A DNA stretch of 64,000 nt. Origin: Herbaspirillum aquaticum (GTDB taxonomy: Bacteria > Pseudomonadota > Gammaproteobacteria > Burkholderiales > Burkholderiaceae_D). The stretch's first letter is position 1; every line of letters starts with the position of its first letter. This document shows, in pieces, positions 29,206 through 39,207 of the stretch. The stretch covers positions 62,001 to 126,000 of the forward strand of contig NZ_NJGV01000010.1 in NCBI RefSeq assembly GCF_002213425.1, written 5' to 3'. The notes under the pieces are model-generated. The model ran no database searches. It had not been told where the DNA came from and saw only the letters and a program-made list of their open reading frames with translations. A program made the translations under genes and the position numbers.

Positions 29206-29508
29206 ATGTCTCTAGCCCTTTCCGACGTCAAACGCATCGCCAACCTGTCCCGACTGGAGCTCACCGAGGCCCAGGCCGGCGCCACCCTGGACAAGCTCAA
29301 TGGCATCTTTGCCCTGGTGGAGCAGATGAAGGCCATCGATACCTCCGGCGTGGAACCGCTGTCGCACCCGATCGCCGCCATCGAGCCGGCGCTGGCGCTG
29401 CGCCTGCGCGAAGATGCCGTGACCGAATCCAATCGCCGCGACGACTACCAGCAACCGGCCCCGGCCACCCAGGATGGCCTGTACCTGGTGCCCAAGGTCA
29501 TCGAATGA
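29206..29508 (+). CDS. gatC: Asp/Glu-tRNA(Asn/Gln) amidotransferase subunit C
   Basis: 100-residue small subunit that holds GatA and GatB together. [40 protein letters not shown] and [20 protein letters not shown], ending [12 protein letters not shown], is the family pattern. ATG at 29206 is chosen because it begins the conserved core; an upstream frame adds an unlikely tail. gatA follows after 73 bases. Confidence 0.95.
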   Translation: MSLALSDVKRIANLSRLELTEAQAGATLDKLNGIFALVEQMKAIDTSGVEPLSHPIAAIEPALALRLREDAVTESNRRDDYQQPAPATQDGLYLVPKVIE

Positions 29509-29581
29509 ACCCGGCGCCTGGCACCCGCCACCGTCCGCTTCCGGCCCAGCCGGCCCGCAAGACCGCAGCGTAATCGACTCC

Positions 29582-31048
29582 ATGCACAAGCTCACCCTCA
29601 AAGAACTGTCCGCGCAACTGCAAGCGCGCAAGATTTCCGCCACTGAACTGGCGACCCTGTTCCTGGACCGCATCGCGGCCAGCGACCTCAATGCCTTCCT
29701 GCACGTGGACCGCGACCTGACCCTGGCACAGGCCAAAGCCGCCGATGTGCGCCTGGCTGGCAATGATGCCGGTCCTTTGACCGGCGTGCCCATTGCACAT
29801 AAGGACATCTTCGTCACCCGCAACTGGCGCACCACCGCCGGTTCGCGCATGCTGCAGGACTATGTGAGCCCCTTCGATGCCACCGTGGTGGAGCAGTTCA
29901 ATGCGGCGGGTACCGTCACATTGGGCAAGCTCAACTGTGACGAATTCGCCATGGGCTCCAGCAACGAGAACTCGTTCTATGGTGCGGTCAAGAACCCCTG
30001 GGACAAGACCGCCATCCCCGGCGGCTCCTCGGGCGGCTCGGCCGCTGCCGTGGCCGCGCGCCTGGCACCGGCCGCCACCGCCACCGACACCGGCGGCTCG
30101 ATCCGCCAGCCGGCCTCGCTGTGCGGCGTGACCGGCATCAAGCCGACCTATGGCAGCGTGTCGCGCTACGGCATGATCGCCTTCGCCTCCTCGCTGGACC
30201 AGGGCGGCCCGATCGCCAAGACCGCCGAAGACTGCGGCCTGCTGTTGAACGCCATGACCGGCTTCGACGAACGCGATTCCACCAGCCTGCAACGCCCCAA
30301 GGAAGATTTCACCCGCTCGCTCAACCAGGGCCTGCAAGGCCTGCGCATCGGCGTACCCAAGGAATTCTTCGGCGCCGGCCTGGCCGCCGATGTGGAAGCG
30401 GCCGTGCGTGCTGCCCTGGCGGAGTTCGAGAAGCTGGGTGCGACCCTGGTCGATATCTCGCTGCCCAAGACCGAGCTGTCCATCCCCGTGTATTACGTGA
30501 TCGCCCCGGCCGAAGCCTCGTCGAACCTGTCGCGCTTCGATGGCGTGCGCTACGGCCACCGCGCCGCCGACTACAAGGACCTGGCCGACATGTACAAGAA
30601 GTCGCGCGCCGAAGGCTTTGGCGACGAGGTCAAGCGCCGCATCCTGGTCGGTTCCTACGTGCTCTCGCACGGCTACTACGACGCCTATTACCTGCAGGCC
30701 CAGAAGATCCGCCGCCTGATCGCCGAGGACTTCCAGCGTGCCCTGGCCGGCGAGAACCGCCAGTGCGACGTCATCATGGGCCCGGTCTCGCCCACCGTCG
30801 CCTGGGACCTGGGCGACAAGACCGATGACCCGGTGGCCAACTACCTGGCCGACATCTTCACCTTGTCCACCAGCCTGGCCGGTTTGCCGGGCATGTCCAT
30901 TCCTTGCGGATTCGGGCAGGGCGAGAAGAACGGCAAGCGTCCGGTCGGCCTGCAGATCATCGGCAATTATTTCGACGAGGCGCGCCTCTTGAACGTGGCG
31001 CACCAGTTCCAGCAGGCCACCGACTGGCACCTGCGCGAACCGGCCTGA
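29582..31048 (+). CDS. gatA: Asp/Glu-tRNA(Asn/Gln) amidotransferase subunit A
   Basis: 488-residue amidase-signature enzyme that releases ammonia from glutamine for tRNA-bound Glu/Asp amidation. The Ser-cisSer-Lys triad is visible: Lys in [10 protein letters not shown] (residue 74), the loop [19 protein letters not shown], and the nucleophile Ser in [16 protein letters not shown]. The end reads [10 protein letters not shown] and [20 protein letters not shown] at 29582 ([13 protein letters not shown]) is the family start. It is the middle gene of gatCAB. Confidence 0.96.
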   Translation: MHKLTLKELSAQLQARKISATELATLFLDRIAASDLNAFLHVDRDLTLAQAKAADVRLAGNDAGPLTGVPIAHKDIFVTRNWRTTAGSRMLQDYVSPFDATVVEQFNAAGTVTLGKLNCDEFAMGSSNENSFYGAVKNPWDKTAIPGGSSGGSAAAVAARLAPAATATDTGGSIRQPASLCGVTGIKPTYGSVSRYGMIAFASSLDQGGPIAKTAEDCGLLLNAMTGFDERDSTSLQRPKEDFTRSLNQGLQGLRIGVPKEFFGAGLAADVEAAVRAALAEFEKLGATLVDISLPKTELSIPVYYVIAPAEASSNLSRFDGVRYGHRAADYKDLADMYKKSRAEGFGDEVKRRILVGSYVLSHGYYDAYYLQAQKIRRLIAEDFQRALAGENRQCDVIMGPVSPTVAWDLGDKTDDPVANYLADIFTLSTSLAGLPGMSIPCGFGQGEKNGKRPVGLQIIGNYFDEARLLNVAHQFQQATDWHLREPA

Positions 31049-31093
31049 TCACTGGCCCTCGTCACCAACAACAGCATTCGCAAGGACAACATC

Positions 31094-32554
31094 ATGCAGT
31101 GGGAAGTCGTCATCGGCCTCGAAACGCACACGCAGCTTTCGACCCAATCCAAGATCTTCAGCGGCAGTTCGACCCGCTTCGGCGCCGAGCCCAACACCCA
31201 GGCCAGTCCGGTGGACCTGGCCTTGCCGGGCGTGCTGCCGGTCCTGAACAAGGGCGCGGTGGAACGTGCGATCCAGTTCGGCCTGGCCATTGGTGCCACC
31301 ATCGCACCGCGCTCGGTGTTCGCGCGCAAGAATTACTTTTATCCTGACCTGCCCAAGGGCTACCAGATCAGCCAGTTCGAGATCCCGGTGGTGCAAGGCG
31401 GCACCATGTCCTTCGCCGTGGAGAAGGAGGGCAAGACCGAGATCAAGACCATCAACCTGACCCGCGCCCACCTCGAAGAGGACGCCGGCAAGTCCCTGCA
31501 CGAAGACTACCAGGGCATGACCGGCATCGACTTGAACCGCGCCGGTACGCCCTTGCTGGAAATCGTCACCGAACCCGAGATGCGCAGCGCCGCCGAAGCC
31601 GTCGGCTACGCCAAGGCCCTGCATTCGCTGGTGGTGTGGCTGGGCATCTGCGATGGCAACATGCAGGAAGGTTCCTTCCGCTGCGACGCCAACGTCTCGG
31701 TGCGTCCGGTCGGCCAGGAGAAATTCGGCACCCGTTGCGAGATCAAGAACCTGAACTCCTTCCGCTTCCTGGAAGAGGCCATCAACTACGAAGTGCGCCG
31801 CCAGATCGAGCTGATCGAGGACGGTGGCACCGTGGTGCAGGAAACCCGCCTCTACGATCCGGACAAGAAGGAAACCCGTTCCATGCGCAGCAAGGAAGAC
31901 GCGCAGGATTACCGCTACTTCCCCGACCCCGACCTGCCACCGCTGGCCATTTCGCAGGAGTGGATCGAGCGCGTCAAGACCACCATGCCCGAGCTGCCCG
32001 GCGCGATGCGCGAGCGTTTCGTGGCCGAGTATGCGCTGCCGGAATACGATGCCATGGTGCTCACGCAATCCAAGGGCATGGCCTCGTACTTCGAAGCCGT
32101 GGTGGCTGCCGCGGGCAAGGACCAGGCCAAGCCGGCCGCCAACTGGCTCATGGGTGACGTGGCTTCCACGCTCAACCGCGAAGATACCGACATCGCCGAT
32201 GCACCCGTGAAGGCTGCACAACTGGCGCTGCTGTTGAAGCGCATCGCCGATGGCACCATCTCCAACAAGATCGCCAAGGAAGTCTTTGCAGGCATGTGGG
32301 AAGCGAAGTCCGACAAGGATGCCCTGGCCGATGACATCATCGAAGCCAAGGGCCTGAAGCAGATCTCCGACAGCGGCGCGCTGGAAGCCATCGTCGACCA
32401 GGTGCTGGCGGCCAATGAAAAGTCGGTGGCGGAATTCCGCGCCGGCAAGGAACAGGCCATCAATGCCCTGATCGGCCAGGCCATGAAGGCCACGCGCGGC
32501 AAGGCCAATCCGGCGCAATTGACTGAACTGCTGCGCAAGAAGCTGGCGGGTTAA
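31094..32554 (+). CDS. gatB: Asp/Glu-tRNA(Asn/Gln) amidotransferase subunit B
   Basis: 486-residue tRNA-binding and kinase subunit, phosphorylating the tRNA-bound Glu or Asp before amidation. Seen: [80 protein letters not shown] and the C-terminal YqeY-like helical domain ending [15 protein letters not shown]. The complex gives Gln-tRNA and/or Asn-tRNA in this organism. A terminator follows at 32590. Confidence 0.96.
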   Translation: MQWEVVIGLETHTQLSTQSKIFSGSSTRFGAEPNTQASPVDLALPGVLPVLNKGAVERAIQFGLAIGATIAPRSVFARKNYFYPDLPKGYQISQFEIPVVQGGTMSFAVEKEGKTEIKTINLTRAHLEEDAGKSLHEDYQGMTGIDLNRAGTPLLEIVTEPEMRSAAEAVGYAKALHSLVVWLGICDGNMQEGSFRCDANVSVRPVGQEKFGTRCEIKNLNSFRFLEEAINYEVRRQIELIEDGGTVVQETRLYDPDKKETRSMRSKEDAQDYRYFPDPDLPPLAISQEWIERVKTTMPELPGAMRERFVAEYALPEYDAMVLTQSKGMASYFEAVVAAAGKDQAKPAANWLMGDVASTLNREDTDIADAPVKAAQLALLLKRIADGTISNKIAKEVFAGMWEAKSDKDALADDIIEAKGLKQISDSGALEAIVDQVLAANEKSVAEFRAGKEQAINALIGQAMKATRGKANPAQLTELLRKKLAG

Positions 32555-32589
32555 TAAAAGCCCTTGCCTGCTGAAGCAGTAGCGCAATG

Positions 32590-32623
32590 AACCCTGCGTC
32601 CGGCAACGGACGCGGGGTTTTTT
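32590..32623 (+). terminator. Terminator after gatB
   Basis: Stem AACCCTGCGTCCG / CGGACGCGGGGTT (one mismatch), loop GCAA, then TTTTTT. It lies 35 bases after the gatB stop and directly abuts the end of the convergent oxygenase gene. Confidence 0.88.
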
Positions 32624-32624
32624 C

Positions 32625-33557
32625 TTATGCAGCCAACACCAATGGCCGCCCCCGCGCCCAGCGATTGCTCGACAGCGAGAAGGTCAATGAACTGACCTGG
32701 TGATACCAACCCGCCGGGATGTAGAGCATCTCCCCCGGCTGCACCTCGCAGCACACCAGCGCCGCCTGGCGCGCCAGCGGGAAGTGCTCCAGGTCCGGAT
32801 GATCCGGATCGAAGGGCGACCCGAACAGGATGGCGTTGGCCTCCTTCGGATAGAGATACTGGTCATGATGGGGCGGTGCCAGCCAGACGCGCTTGCTGCC
32901 CCACACCTGGGCGAAGACATTGTCGTCATAGTCGCAATGCAGCGGCGTGATACAGCCGGCAGGCCCGATCCAGAAGCGCGGCGGCCCCATCTTCTCGAAG
33001 AAGTTGGGCCAGTGGCACAGGCGATTCAATTCCCGCAATTCCAGGTTGCCCAGATAGGGCGGCAGCCCGCTCTCATCGGCCAGCGCCTGTTCCAGGTAAT
33101 CGACCAGCGTCATGTCCTGCATGGCGCGGTCCGGCGCGAAGGCGGTGTTGATGTAGTCGCCCACGCGGGCACGCACCGGCAACTGCCCGAAGTGTTCCCG
33201 CAGCGCTTGCACCGACATCGCCGAGAGCGGCCAGCGGCTGGCCATGCCCGTCATGATGAAAGGCAATCCCGCCCCTGCCCGTTCGCGGAAGGCTGCCGTC
33301 TTCTGCGGGCCGATGCGTGCGATATCCTGTACCGCGGGCAACACGGCACTGGCCTCGCGGATGGCTTCACGCATCTCGGCCACCGAACGCACGCCACGCA
33401 CCTGGGCATCGCGCTGGTCACGCGCCGCCTTGCGTGCAGCAGCCTCTTCCGCGCTCAGGCCGCTGACATCGGGGCGTGGCGGCAGGGACCGTGCCGCAGG
33501 ATGGGCGGTTCCGGGGTGAAGTGAAGGAGAAGGCGTGGACGGTTTCATCCTCGCCAT
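32625..33557 (-). CDS. JmjC/cupin-like Fe(II) 2-oxoglutarate oxygenase
   Basis: About 310 residues. The C-terminal two thirds is a cupin-8/JmjC domain: FWIGPAGCITPLHCDYDDN gives the His-x-Asp iron ligands, GSKRVWLAPPHHDQYLYP the 2-oxoglutarate side, and VQPGEMLYIPAGWYHQVSSL the distal His. Relatives hydroxylate proteins (ribosomal or other); the substrate here is unknown. The N-terminal 80 residues are Pro/Ser/Ala-rich and not conserved. Start is uncertain: ATG 33557 (MARMKPSTPS) or 33548, neither with a good ribosome site. It is divergent from a TauD-type oxygenase. Confidence 0.82.
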   Translation of the reverse strand: MARMKPSTPSPSLHPGTAHPAARSLPPRPDVSGLSAEEAAARKAARDQRDAQVRGVRSVAEMREAIREASAVLPAVQDIARIGPQKTAAFRERAGAGLPFIMTGMASRWPLSAMSVQALREHFGQLPVRARVGDYINTAFAPDRAMQDMTLVDYLEQALADESGLPPYLGNLELRELNRLCHWPNFFEKMGPPRFWIGPAGCITPLHCDYDDNVFAQVWGSKRVWLAPPHHDQYLYPKEANAILFGSPFDPDHPDLEHFPLARQAALVCCEVQPGEMLYIPAGWYHQVSSLTFSLSSNRWARGRPLVLAA

Positions 33558-33703
33558 TTTAATGGGGTTGCAGCAGTCCCTATCTCGTTTGCCGCATAAG
33601 GATATGAATTCTTCTTCCTTGTTCCGGGGTAGCCGGGGGAGTGTAATGAGCGTTTGGCCAGCCGGACATGCGCCGGGCTGGCCCCGCCTACACAGGAGTC
33701 CCC

Positions 33704-34594
33704 ATGTCGCTCGCCACACTGGAACGCACGCAGCAGACGCAACAACATTTCGAGATTCGTCCTTTCGACGCCCCGCTGGGCGCGGAAATCGTCGGCCTGG
33801 ACCTGAACCTGCCGGTCTCGGCGCAAGAGCTGGCGCGCATTCGCGGCGCCCTGGTCGAGCATGGGGTGGTGGTATTTCGCGAGCAGCGCATCACGCCGCA
33901 GCAGCACATCGACTTCAGCCGCCGCTTCGGTCCGCTGCAGGTGCACGTGCTCAACCGCTTCCACCTGGCCGGGCATCCGGAGATCCTGATCGTCTCCAAC
34001 GTAGTCGAGAATGGCAAGCCTATCGGCCTGGTCGATGCCGGCGCGGACTGGCATTCGGACCTGTCCTACATGCCCAAGCCCAGCTTGGGCGCGCTGCTGC
34101 ATTCGCAGGAATTGCCCGCCGAACGCGGCGATACGCTCTACGCCAATACCGCGGCCGCCTGGGACAGCCTGCCCGCTGCGCTCAAGACCCAACTCGAAGG
34201 CAAGCGTGCCGTGCACTCCTACGTTTACCGCTACGAGCGCCTGCGCAAGCTCTCGCCGTGGCGCCAGCCGCTGACCCGGCAGCAGATCGATGAAGTGCCG
34301 CCGGTGGAGCATCCGGTGGTGATCACCCATCCCGAAAGCGGCCGCAAGATCCTGTTCGTGAGTGAAGGTTTTACGTCGCACATCATCGGCATCCCGCGTG
34401 ACGAAAGCGATGCGCTCCTCAAGGAACTGCACGCCCACATCACCCGTCCGGAGAATGTCTACACGCACCACTGGCAGGCGCACGACATGGTGTTCTGGGA
34501 CAACCGCAGCACCCAGCACTACGCCGCGATCACCCCGCAACACCTGCGCCGTACGCTCTATCGCACCACCGTCGAAGGCGACGTACCGCGCTGA
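33704..34594 (+). CDS. TauD/TfdA-family dioxygenase
   Basis: 296-residue Fe(II)/2-oxoglutarate oxygenase. Iron ligands appear as DWHSDLSYM (His-x-Asp, about residue 116) and the distal His in WDNRSTQHYA (about 272), with the 2-oxoglutarate Arg in HLRRTLYRTT. FDAPLGAEIVGLDLNLPVSA is the family N-terminus. Relatives cleave taurine, alkyl sulfonates or sulfate esters, or 2,4-D; the substrate is not readable, and no sulfonate transporter is adjacent. AGGAG lies six bases before the ATG at 33704. The 3' end overlaps the convergent chemoreceptor gene by 37 bases. Confidence 0.88.
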   Translation: MSLATLERTQQTQQHFEIRPFDAPLGAEIVGLDLNLPVSAQELARIRGALVEHGVVVFREQRITPQQHIDFSRRFGPLQVHVLNRFHLAGHPEILIVSNVVENGKPIGLVDAGADWHSDLSYMPKPSLGALLHSQELPAERGDTLYANTAAAWDSLPAALKTQLEGKRAVHSYVYRYERLRKLSPWRQPLTRQQIDEVPPVEHPVVITHPESGRKILFVSEGFTSHIIGIPRDESDALLKELHAHITRPENVYTHHWQAHDMVFWDNRSTQHYAAITPQHLRRTLYRTTVEGDVPR

Positions 34595-36162
34595 GCTTGG
34601 GCGCCCGGTAACGCTACCGCGCTGGTATCCAGCCGAAATACGCTGACCGCTTCAGTCAACGAGGCCGCCTGATCCTGCATGGATCGCGCGGCCGCTGCTG
34701 CTTCTTCCACCAGCGCGGCATTCTGCTGGGTAGCCTCATCGATGTGGGTGATGGCCAGGTTGACCTGTTCGATGCCATCACTCTGTTCCTGGCTGGCCAG
34801 CGTGATCTCGCGCACGATCTCGGTCACGCGCGCCACACTGTGCACCACCTCCTGCATGGTGTCACCGGCCTGGGCCACCAGGCGGCTGCCATCGCCGACC
34901 TTTTCCACGGAATCCCCGATCAGCTGCTTGATCTCCTTGGCCGCCGACGCTGAACGCTGGGCCAGCGAGCGCACTTCGGAGGCCACTACCGCAAAGCCGC
35001 GTCCCTGTTCCCCTGCGCGGGCCGCTTCCACAGCGGCATTGAGCGCGAGGATGTTGGTCTGGAAGGCAATGCCATCGATCACGCCGATGATGTCGGCGAT
35101 CTTCTGCGACGAGGCGTGGATCTCGCCCATGGTCGCCACCACCTGCTCCACCACGGCGCCGCCCTGGCTGGCCACCTGTGAGGCCGATGCCGCCAGTGCA
35201 TTGGCCTGGCGCGCATTGTCGGCGTTCTGCTTGACGGTGGAGGTGAGCTGTTCCATGGCCGATGCGGTTTCTTCGAGCGAGCCGGCCTGCTGTTCCGTGC
35301 GTGCCGACAGGTCGAGGTTGCCGGTGGCAATCTCGCGCGAGGCGACGTTGATGGTGTCGGTACCCGAACGCACGCGCCCCACGATGTCCTGCAGGTTGCC
35401 ATTCATGGACTTGAGCGCGGCCAGCAGTTGTCCGGTTTCGTCCCGGCTGTTGGCCTCGATACGTGAGGTGAGGTCGCCTGCGGCCACCGTTTCAGCGATG
35501 CTCACCGCCTGGTTCAGCGGGCGCGTGATGCTGCGCGTGAGCAGCCAGGCCAGTGCCGCGCCCAGCACGATTTCCAGCGCACCGAGCATGAGCAGCATGC
35601 TGCGGCCTGAACGATAGTCGCCGTTGATTTCAGCGGCGGCCTGGTCGATCACCTTCTTCTGGTAATCGGCATAGCGCAGCACGCTGTCGGCGTACTCATC
35701 CATCATCTTGACCAGCGTGGTATCGGTCATCTCGCGGGCGCGGGCATCGTCGCCGGCGGTCTTGATGTCGAAGATCTTTTGCCGCGTATCGCGATAGGCG
35801 GCACGCAGCTTGCCCACTTCCGCGAACAGGCGTTTTTCTTCGGGATCGGTGATGGCCGCTTCCACCTGCTTCTGCAGCTGGCTGATCTTGGCCGATTGCG
35901 CATCGATCTGCTTCTGGAAGTATTGCTGGAAGGCATCGTCATCACTCTTCATGACGGCGAAGGTGCGCACCCCGTTTTCCTTGATGGCCGCGTGCCACTG
36001 CACGGCATCGCGCTCTTTCTTCAGCGCGATCTGCGTCATTTCGTCGGTGGCGTCCCCGATATTGCCCAGTCGCCACACGCCCAGGCCGACCATCACGGCC
36101 ATCAGCATCAGCAAGGCAATGAAGCCGATGGCCAGGCGTACGCCGATCTTGAGGTTTTTCAT
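34558..36162 (-). CDS. Methyl-accepting chemotaxis protein
   Basis: 534 residues. Two transmembrane helices (about 11-32 and 190-210) bracket a periplasmic four-helix-bundle sensor (RDAVQWHAAIKENGVRTFAV and following helices). A HAMP domain (LLTRSITRPLNQAVSIAETV) and the cytoplasmic signalling domain follow, with the hairpin tip [20 protein letters not shown] and [17 protein letters not shown]. There is no C-terminal CheR-binding pentapeptide. Start ATG 36162 has GGGGAG just upstream. The ligand is unknown. Its last codons overlap the tauD-like gene on the other strand. Confidence 0.93.
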   Translation of the reverse strand: MKNLKIGVRLAIGFIALLMLMAVMVGLGVWRLGNIGDATDEMTQIALKKERDAVQWHAAIKENGVRTFAVMKSDDDAFQQYFQKQIDAQSAKISQLQKQVEAAITDPEEKRLFAEVGKLRAAYRDTRQKIFDIKTAGDDARAREMTDTTLVKMMDEYADSVLRYADYQKKVIDQAAAEINGDYRSGRSMLLMLGALEIVLGAALAWLLTRSITRPLNQAVSIAETVAAGDLTSRIEANSRDETGQLLAALKSMNGNLQDIVGRVRSGTDTINVASREIATGNLDLSARTEQQAGSLEETASAMEQLTSTVKQNADNARQANALAASASQVASQGGAVVEQVVATMGEIHASSQKIADIIGVIDGIAFQTNILALNAAVEAARAGEQGRGFAVVASEVRSLAQRSASAAKEIKQLIGDSVEKVGDGSRLVAQAGDTMQEVVHSVARVTEIVREITLASQEQSDGIEQVNLAITHIDEATQQNAALVEEAAAAARSMQDQAASLTEAVSVFRLDTSAVALPGAQAQRGTSPSTVVR

Positions 36163-36381
36163 CCCATCTCCCCTGATTGAGTTAGGCGGCCGGCGGCTGG
36201 AGTGCTGTTTTGCGGTTGTTATCGTGAGCCGGGCGCAGACAGCAAGGAAGGGCAGCCCTCCTTGCTGTCTTTGCAGGCTAACACAGGCCCTCCCCGGCAC
36301 GACACAACTCGGGAATATCCCGATGCCGGGGTGTTGTATTACGGCAAAGCCCATCGGCCCGCAGGGCAGGCCCGCTGGGTG

Positions 36382-37875
36382 TTACCAGTCCATGGCCGGA
36401 TCCAACGGATAGATCGGCCGACGCACCTTCTTGATCGGGAACAGCCGGAAATTGGCGCTGGTCGGGCCGCCACTGTCGGAATCGCACTCCACCAGCGCGC
36501 GGCTGATGGGCACGAAGAGCGGGCGGCAATACATGCGCGACTTCAGGATCAGGAAGGCTTGCTGCGCCGGGTCGAGACCCAGGCTGGTGAAGACCCCGAG
36601 GTCATACGGTTCGACCCGCTCTTCAGTGACCACGATGCGGGCAGCACCGATGTCCAGTAGCACGCTGCGCCCCATCTGCAAGGTCGAGCCGGTGTAGATC
36701 GGCCCGGTCACCGTGAAGCGGCCATCGCTGATGGCCGATACCTTGCCGGTATAAACCGGCGGCGTCTTGGTGATGCCCTGCGCCGCCAGATCCACCTTGT
36801 TGCCCACGGCCAGCGTGACGGTCGCGCCCACACCGGCTTGCACCAGCTGTGCCACCGCTTCCGGGTCGCTCACCGGGCCCACGGCAATGCCCGTGAGGCC
36901 CGCCTGCAGCGCCGCTTCCAGCACGTCCATGGTATTGCAGGTGCCGCCCGACATGACGTTGTCGCTGTGGTCCAGCAGCAGCACCGGACCCTGTCCCGGC
37001 GCTTCGCTCAATGCGCGTGCCTGCGCCAGCGATTCGGCCAGCGGCAGGCTGTCATAGACGAAGTCGTCGCGCTCGCTCCAGATCTGGCGTGCGATGCGCC
37101 CGGCCACGGCATCCGCCAGTGCGGCGTCGTTCTCGGTGACTACCACCACCGACATCCCCGCATCGCGGAAATCCGACAGGGGAAAGCCCGCCAGCACCGA
37201 CACCGCCAGCACGCCCGCCTCCTGCTCTGCGGCTTTGGCTGCCTCCACGGCGCGCTGCATGGCCGAGGCCGAAGTATTGCTGGTCAGCGTGGCCGACAGC
37301 ACCGGCACCTGGCGCCAGGCCATCCGTGGCTGCGACTTGCCCTGCAGCCGCGCCAGCAGCAGGCGGCCGGCATGCTCGCCGGTCTCGAACATGTCGATGT
37401 GCGGATAGGTCTTGAAGCTGACGATCACATCGGCATGCGTGACCATCTTCTGCGTGACGTTGCCATGCAGGTCCAGCGCCACCGCCATGGGCGTATCGGG
37501 CGCGATGCGGCGGATGCGTTCGAGCAGCGTGCCTTCGCCGTCCTCGGCGTTCTCGGCCACCATGGCACCGTGCAGGTCCAGCAGGATGGCATCGCAGCCA
37601 CCTTCGATGGCGCGCACGATGGCGTCGCACATTACCGTATAAGCATCGGCCGCCACCGCCGCGCTGGGATTGGCCCAGGCGGCCAGGGGCGTGACGATGT
37701 CAGCGCCAATCCGTTCGGCCAGTTCGAGGAAGGCCCCCATGGCGGTACGCGCACCCTTCTGGTCGCGATAGGCATCGGCGTCCCATTGCGGGGCGAAGGC
37801 TTCAAGGGGAGTGGGAATCGGCGAGAAGGTATTGGTCTCGTGATTCATGCGTGCAATGACGATTTTTGGCTTCAT
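36382..37875 (-). CDS. M81-family metallopeptidase (MlrC-like)
   Basis: 497-residue cytosolic protein. MKPKIVIARMNHETNTFSPI, LLDLHGAMVAENAEDGEG, MAVALDLHGNVTQKM and VIVSFKTYPHIDMFETGEHA are the metal-binding blocks of peptidase family M81 (microcystinase C). A C-terminal MlrC domain follows (VLLLDHSDNVMSGGTCNTMD). MlrC opens linear microcystin, a peptide containing beta-amino acids, but most relatives have unknown substrates. It is last in the livK-H-M-G-F-M20-M81 row, 37 bases after the M20 hydrolase, so its substrate is probably something the importer brings in. Confidence 0.88.
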   Translation of the reverse strand: MKPKIVIARMNHETNTFSPIPTPLEAFAPQWDADAYRDQKGARTAMGAFLELAERIGADIVTPLAAWANPSAAVAADAYTVMCDAIVRAIEGGCDAILLDLHGAMVAENAEDGEGTLLERIRRIAPDTPMAVALDLHGNVTQKMVTHADVIVSFKTYPHIDMFETGEHAGRLLLARLQGKSQPRMAWRQVPVLSATLTSNTSASAMQRAVEAAKAAEQEAGVLAVSVLAGFPLSDFRDAGMSVVVVTENDAALADAVAGRIARQIWSERDDFVYDSLPLAESLAQARALSEAPGQGPVLLLDHSDNVMSGGTCNTMDVLEAALQAGLTGIAVGPVSDPEAVAQLVQAGVGATVTLAVGNKVDLAAQGITKTPPVYTGKVSAISDGRFTVTGPIYTGSTLQMGRSVLLDIGAARIVVTEERVEPYDLGVFTSLGLDPAQQAFLILKSRMYCRPLFVPISRALVECDSDSGGPTSANFRLFPIKKVRRPIYPLDPAMDW

Positions 37876-37912
37876 GTTCAGTTTTTTGCATCAATCCAAA
37901 TGCATGCAATGA

Positions 37913-39172
37913 TCAGTCGGTGACCACACCCGCGCTGGCCAGCATGGCCTGCAGCAGCACGTTGCAGCCGGCTTCCAGGTGCTCGGGGCGGGCGTCTTCG
38001 ATCTCGTTGTGGGAGACCCCGTCCTTGCAGGGCACGAAGATCATGCCTGCCGGTGCCAGGCGTGCGGCATAGATGGCGTCGTGCCCCGCGCCGGAGACCA
38101 CGTCCATGGTCTTGTAGCCCAATGCAGCCGAAGCGGCGCGCACGTTGTCCACGCAATCCGGATGGAAGGGGCAGGGCGGGAAGTACGATACCCGCTCCAG
38201 TTCGATGGACAGCCCGGTCTTCTTGCGCATCGCTTCCAGGTAGGCCAGCAGGTCTTCATGCATGCGCGTGAGCGAATCCTCGCTGACATTGCGCAGGTCG
38301 ATGGAGAACTTCACCTGGCCCGGAATCACGTTGCGGCTGTTGGGCATCACCTGCACCTGGCCCACCGTGCCGCGTCCATAGGGCGGGTAGCGGTTGGCGA
38401 TGGCCACCACCTCCTGCATGATGAACGTCGACACCTGCAGCGCATCCTTGCGGATCTCCATCGGGGTTGGCCCGGCGTGCGATTCGAAACCGGTCACCGT
38501 GCAGTCGTACCACGACAGGCCCAGCACTGCCGGCACCACGCCGATGACGGTATCGGCATTTTCCAGTACCGGTCCCTGTTCGATGTGCGCCTCGTAATAC
38601 GCACCGATGGGATGGTCGCCGCAGACCTGGTCACCGATGTAGCCGATGCGTTCCAGTTCGTCGCGCACCTTCTTGCCGTCGATATCGGTGGCGTTGTAGG
38701 CATGCTCCAGCGTAAAGGCTCCGCAGAAGACGCCGGAACCCATCATCACCGGCACGAAGCGCGAGCCTTCTTCATTGGTCCATACCGCCACTTCGATGGG
38801 CGCCTCGGTCTGGATGTTGTGCTGGTTCAGCGTACGGATCACCTCGATGCCGGAGAGCACGCCGTAGTTGCCGTCGAACTTGCCGCCGGTGGGCTGGGTA
38901 TCGATGTGCGAGCCCGTCATCACCGGCGGCAGCGCATTGTTGCGGCCGGGACGGCGCATGAAGATGTTGCCGATCTGGTCCACTACCACGCTCATGCCTT
39001 CAGCGCGCGCCCAGGACGTGACCAGGTCGCGGCCCCGCTTGTCGAGGTCGGTCAGGGCCAGGCGGCAGACGCCACCCTTGGCGGTGCCGCCGATGCGGGC
39101 CAGTTCCATCAGAGAATTCCACAGGCGCGTGCCGTCGATGCGCAGGGTGGAGGTTTGTGTTTTCATGTCCAT
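37913..39172 (-). CDS. M20-family N-carbamoyl-amino acid / ureido amidohydrolase
   Basis: 419 residues (ATG 39172, AAGGA six bases upstream). The two-metal motifs match the HyuC/AllC/beta-ureidopropionase branch: VMTGSHIDTQPTGGKFDGNYG, WTNEEGSRFVPVMMGSGVF, YYEAHIEQGPVLENA, GFESHAGPTPMEIRKDA and the C-terminal VVSGAGHDAIYAA. Such enzymes release ammonia and CO2 from N-carbamoyl amino acids, including N-carbamoyl-beta-alanine, or split allantoate. An alternative ATG at 39208 overlaps the livF stop (TGATG) and would add 12 residues. The operon context favours an imported carbamoyl- or amide-linked substrate. Confidence 0.88.
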   Translation of the reverse strand: MDMKTQTSTLRIDGTRLWNSLMELARIGGTAKGGVCRLALTDLDKRGRDLVTSWARAEGMSVVVDQIGNIFMRRPGRNNALPPVMTGSHIDTQPTGGKFDGNYGVLSGIEVIRTLNQHNIQTEAPIEVAVWTNEEGSRFVPVMMGSGVFCGAFTLEHAYNATDIDGKKVRDELERIGYIGDQVCGDHPIGAYYEAHIEQGPVLENADTVIGVVPAVLGLSWYDCTVTGFESHAGPTPMEIRKDALQVSTFIMQEVVAIANRYPPYGRGTVGQVQVMPNSRNVIPGQVKFSIDLRNVSEDSLTRMHEDLLAYLEAMRKKTGLSIELERVSYFPPCPFHPDCVDNVRAASAALGYKTMDVVSGAGHDAIYAARLAPAGMIFVPCKDGVSHNEIEDARPEHLEAGCNVLLQAMLASAGVVTD

Positions 39173-39207
39173 ATCGAGTCCTTGTTCGGGTTGGCGGGCG
39201 GTAGCCA

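Noticed and set aside
36163..36300. Sigma-28 promoter before the chemoreceptor at 34558
   Set aside because: A CACGATAA box exists but the -35 region does not match.
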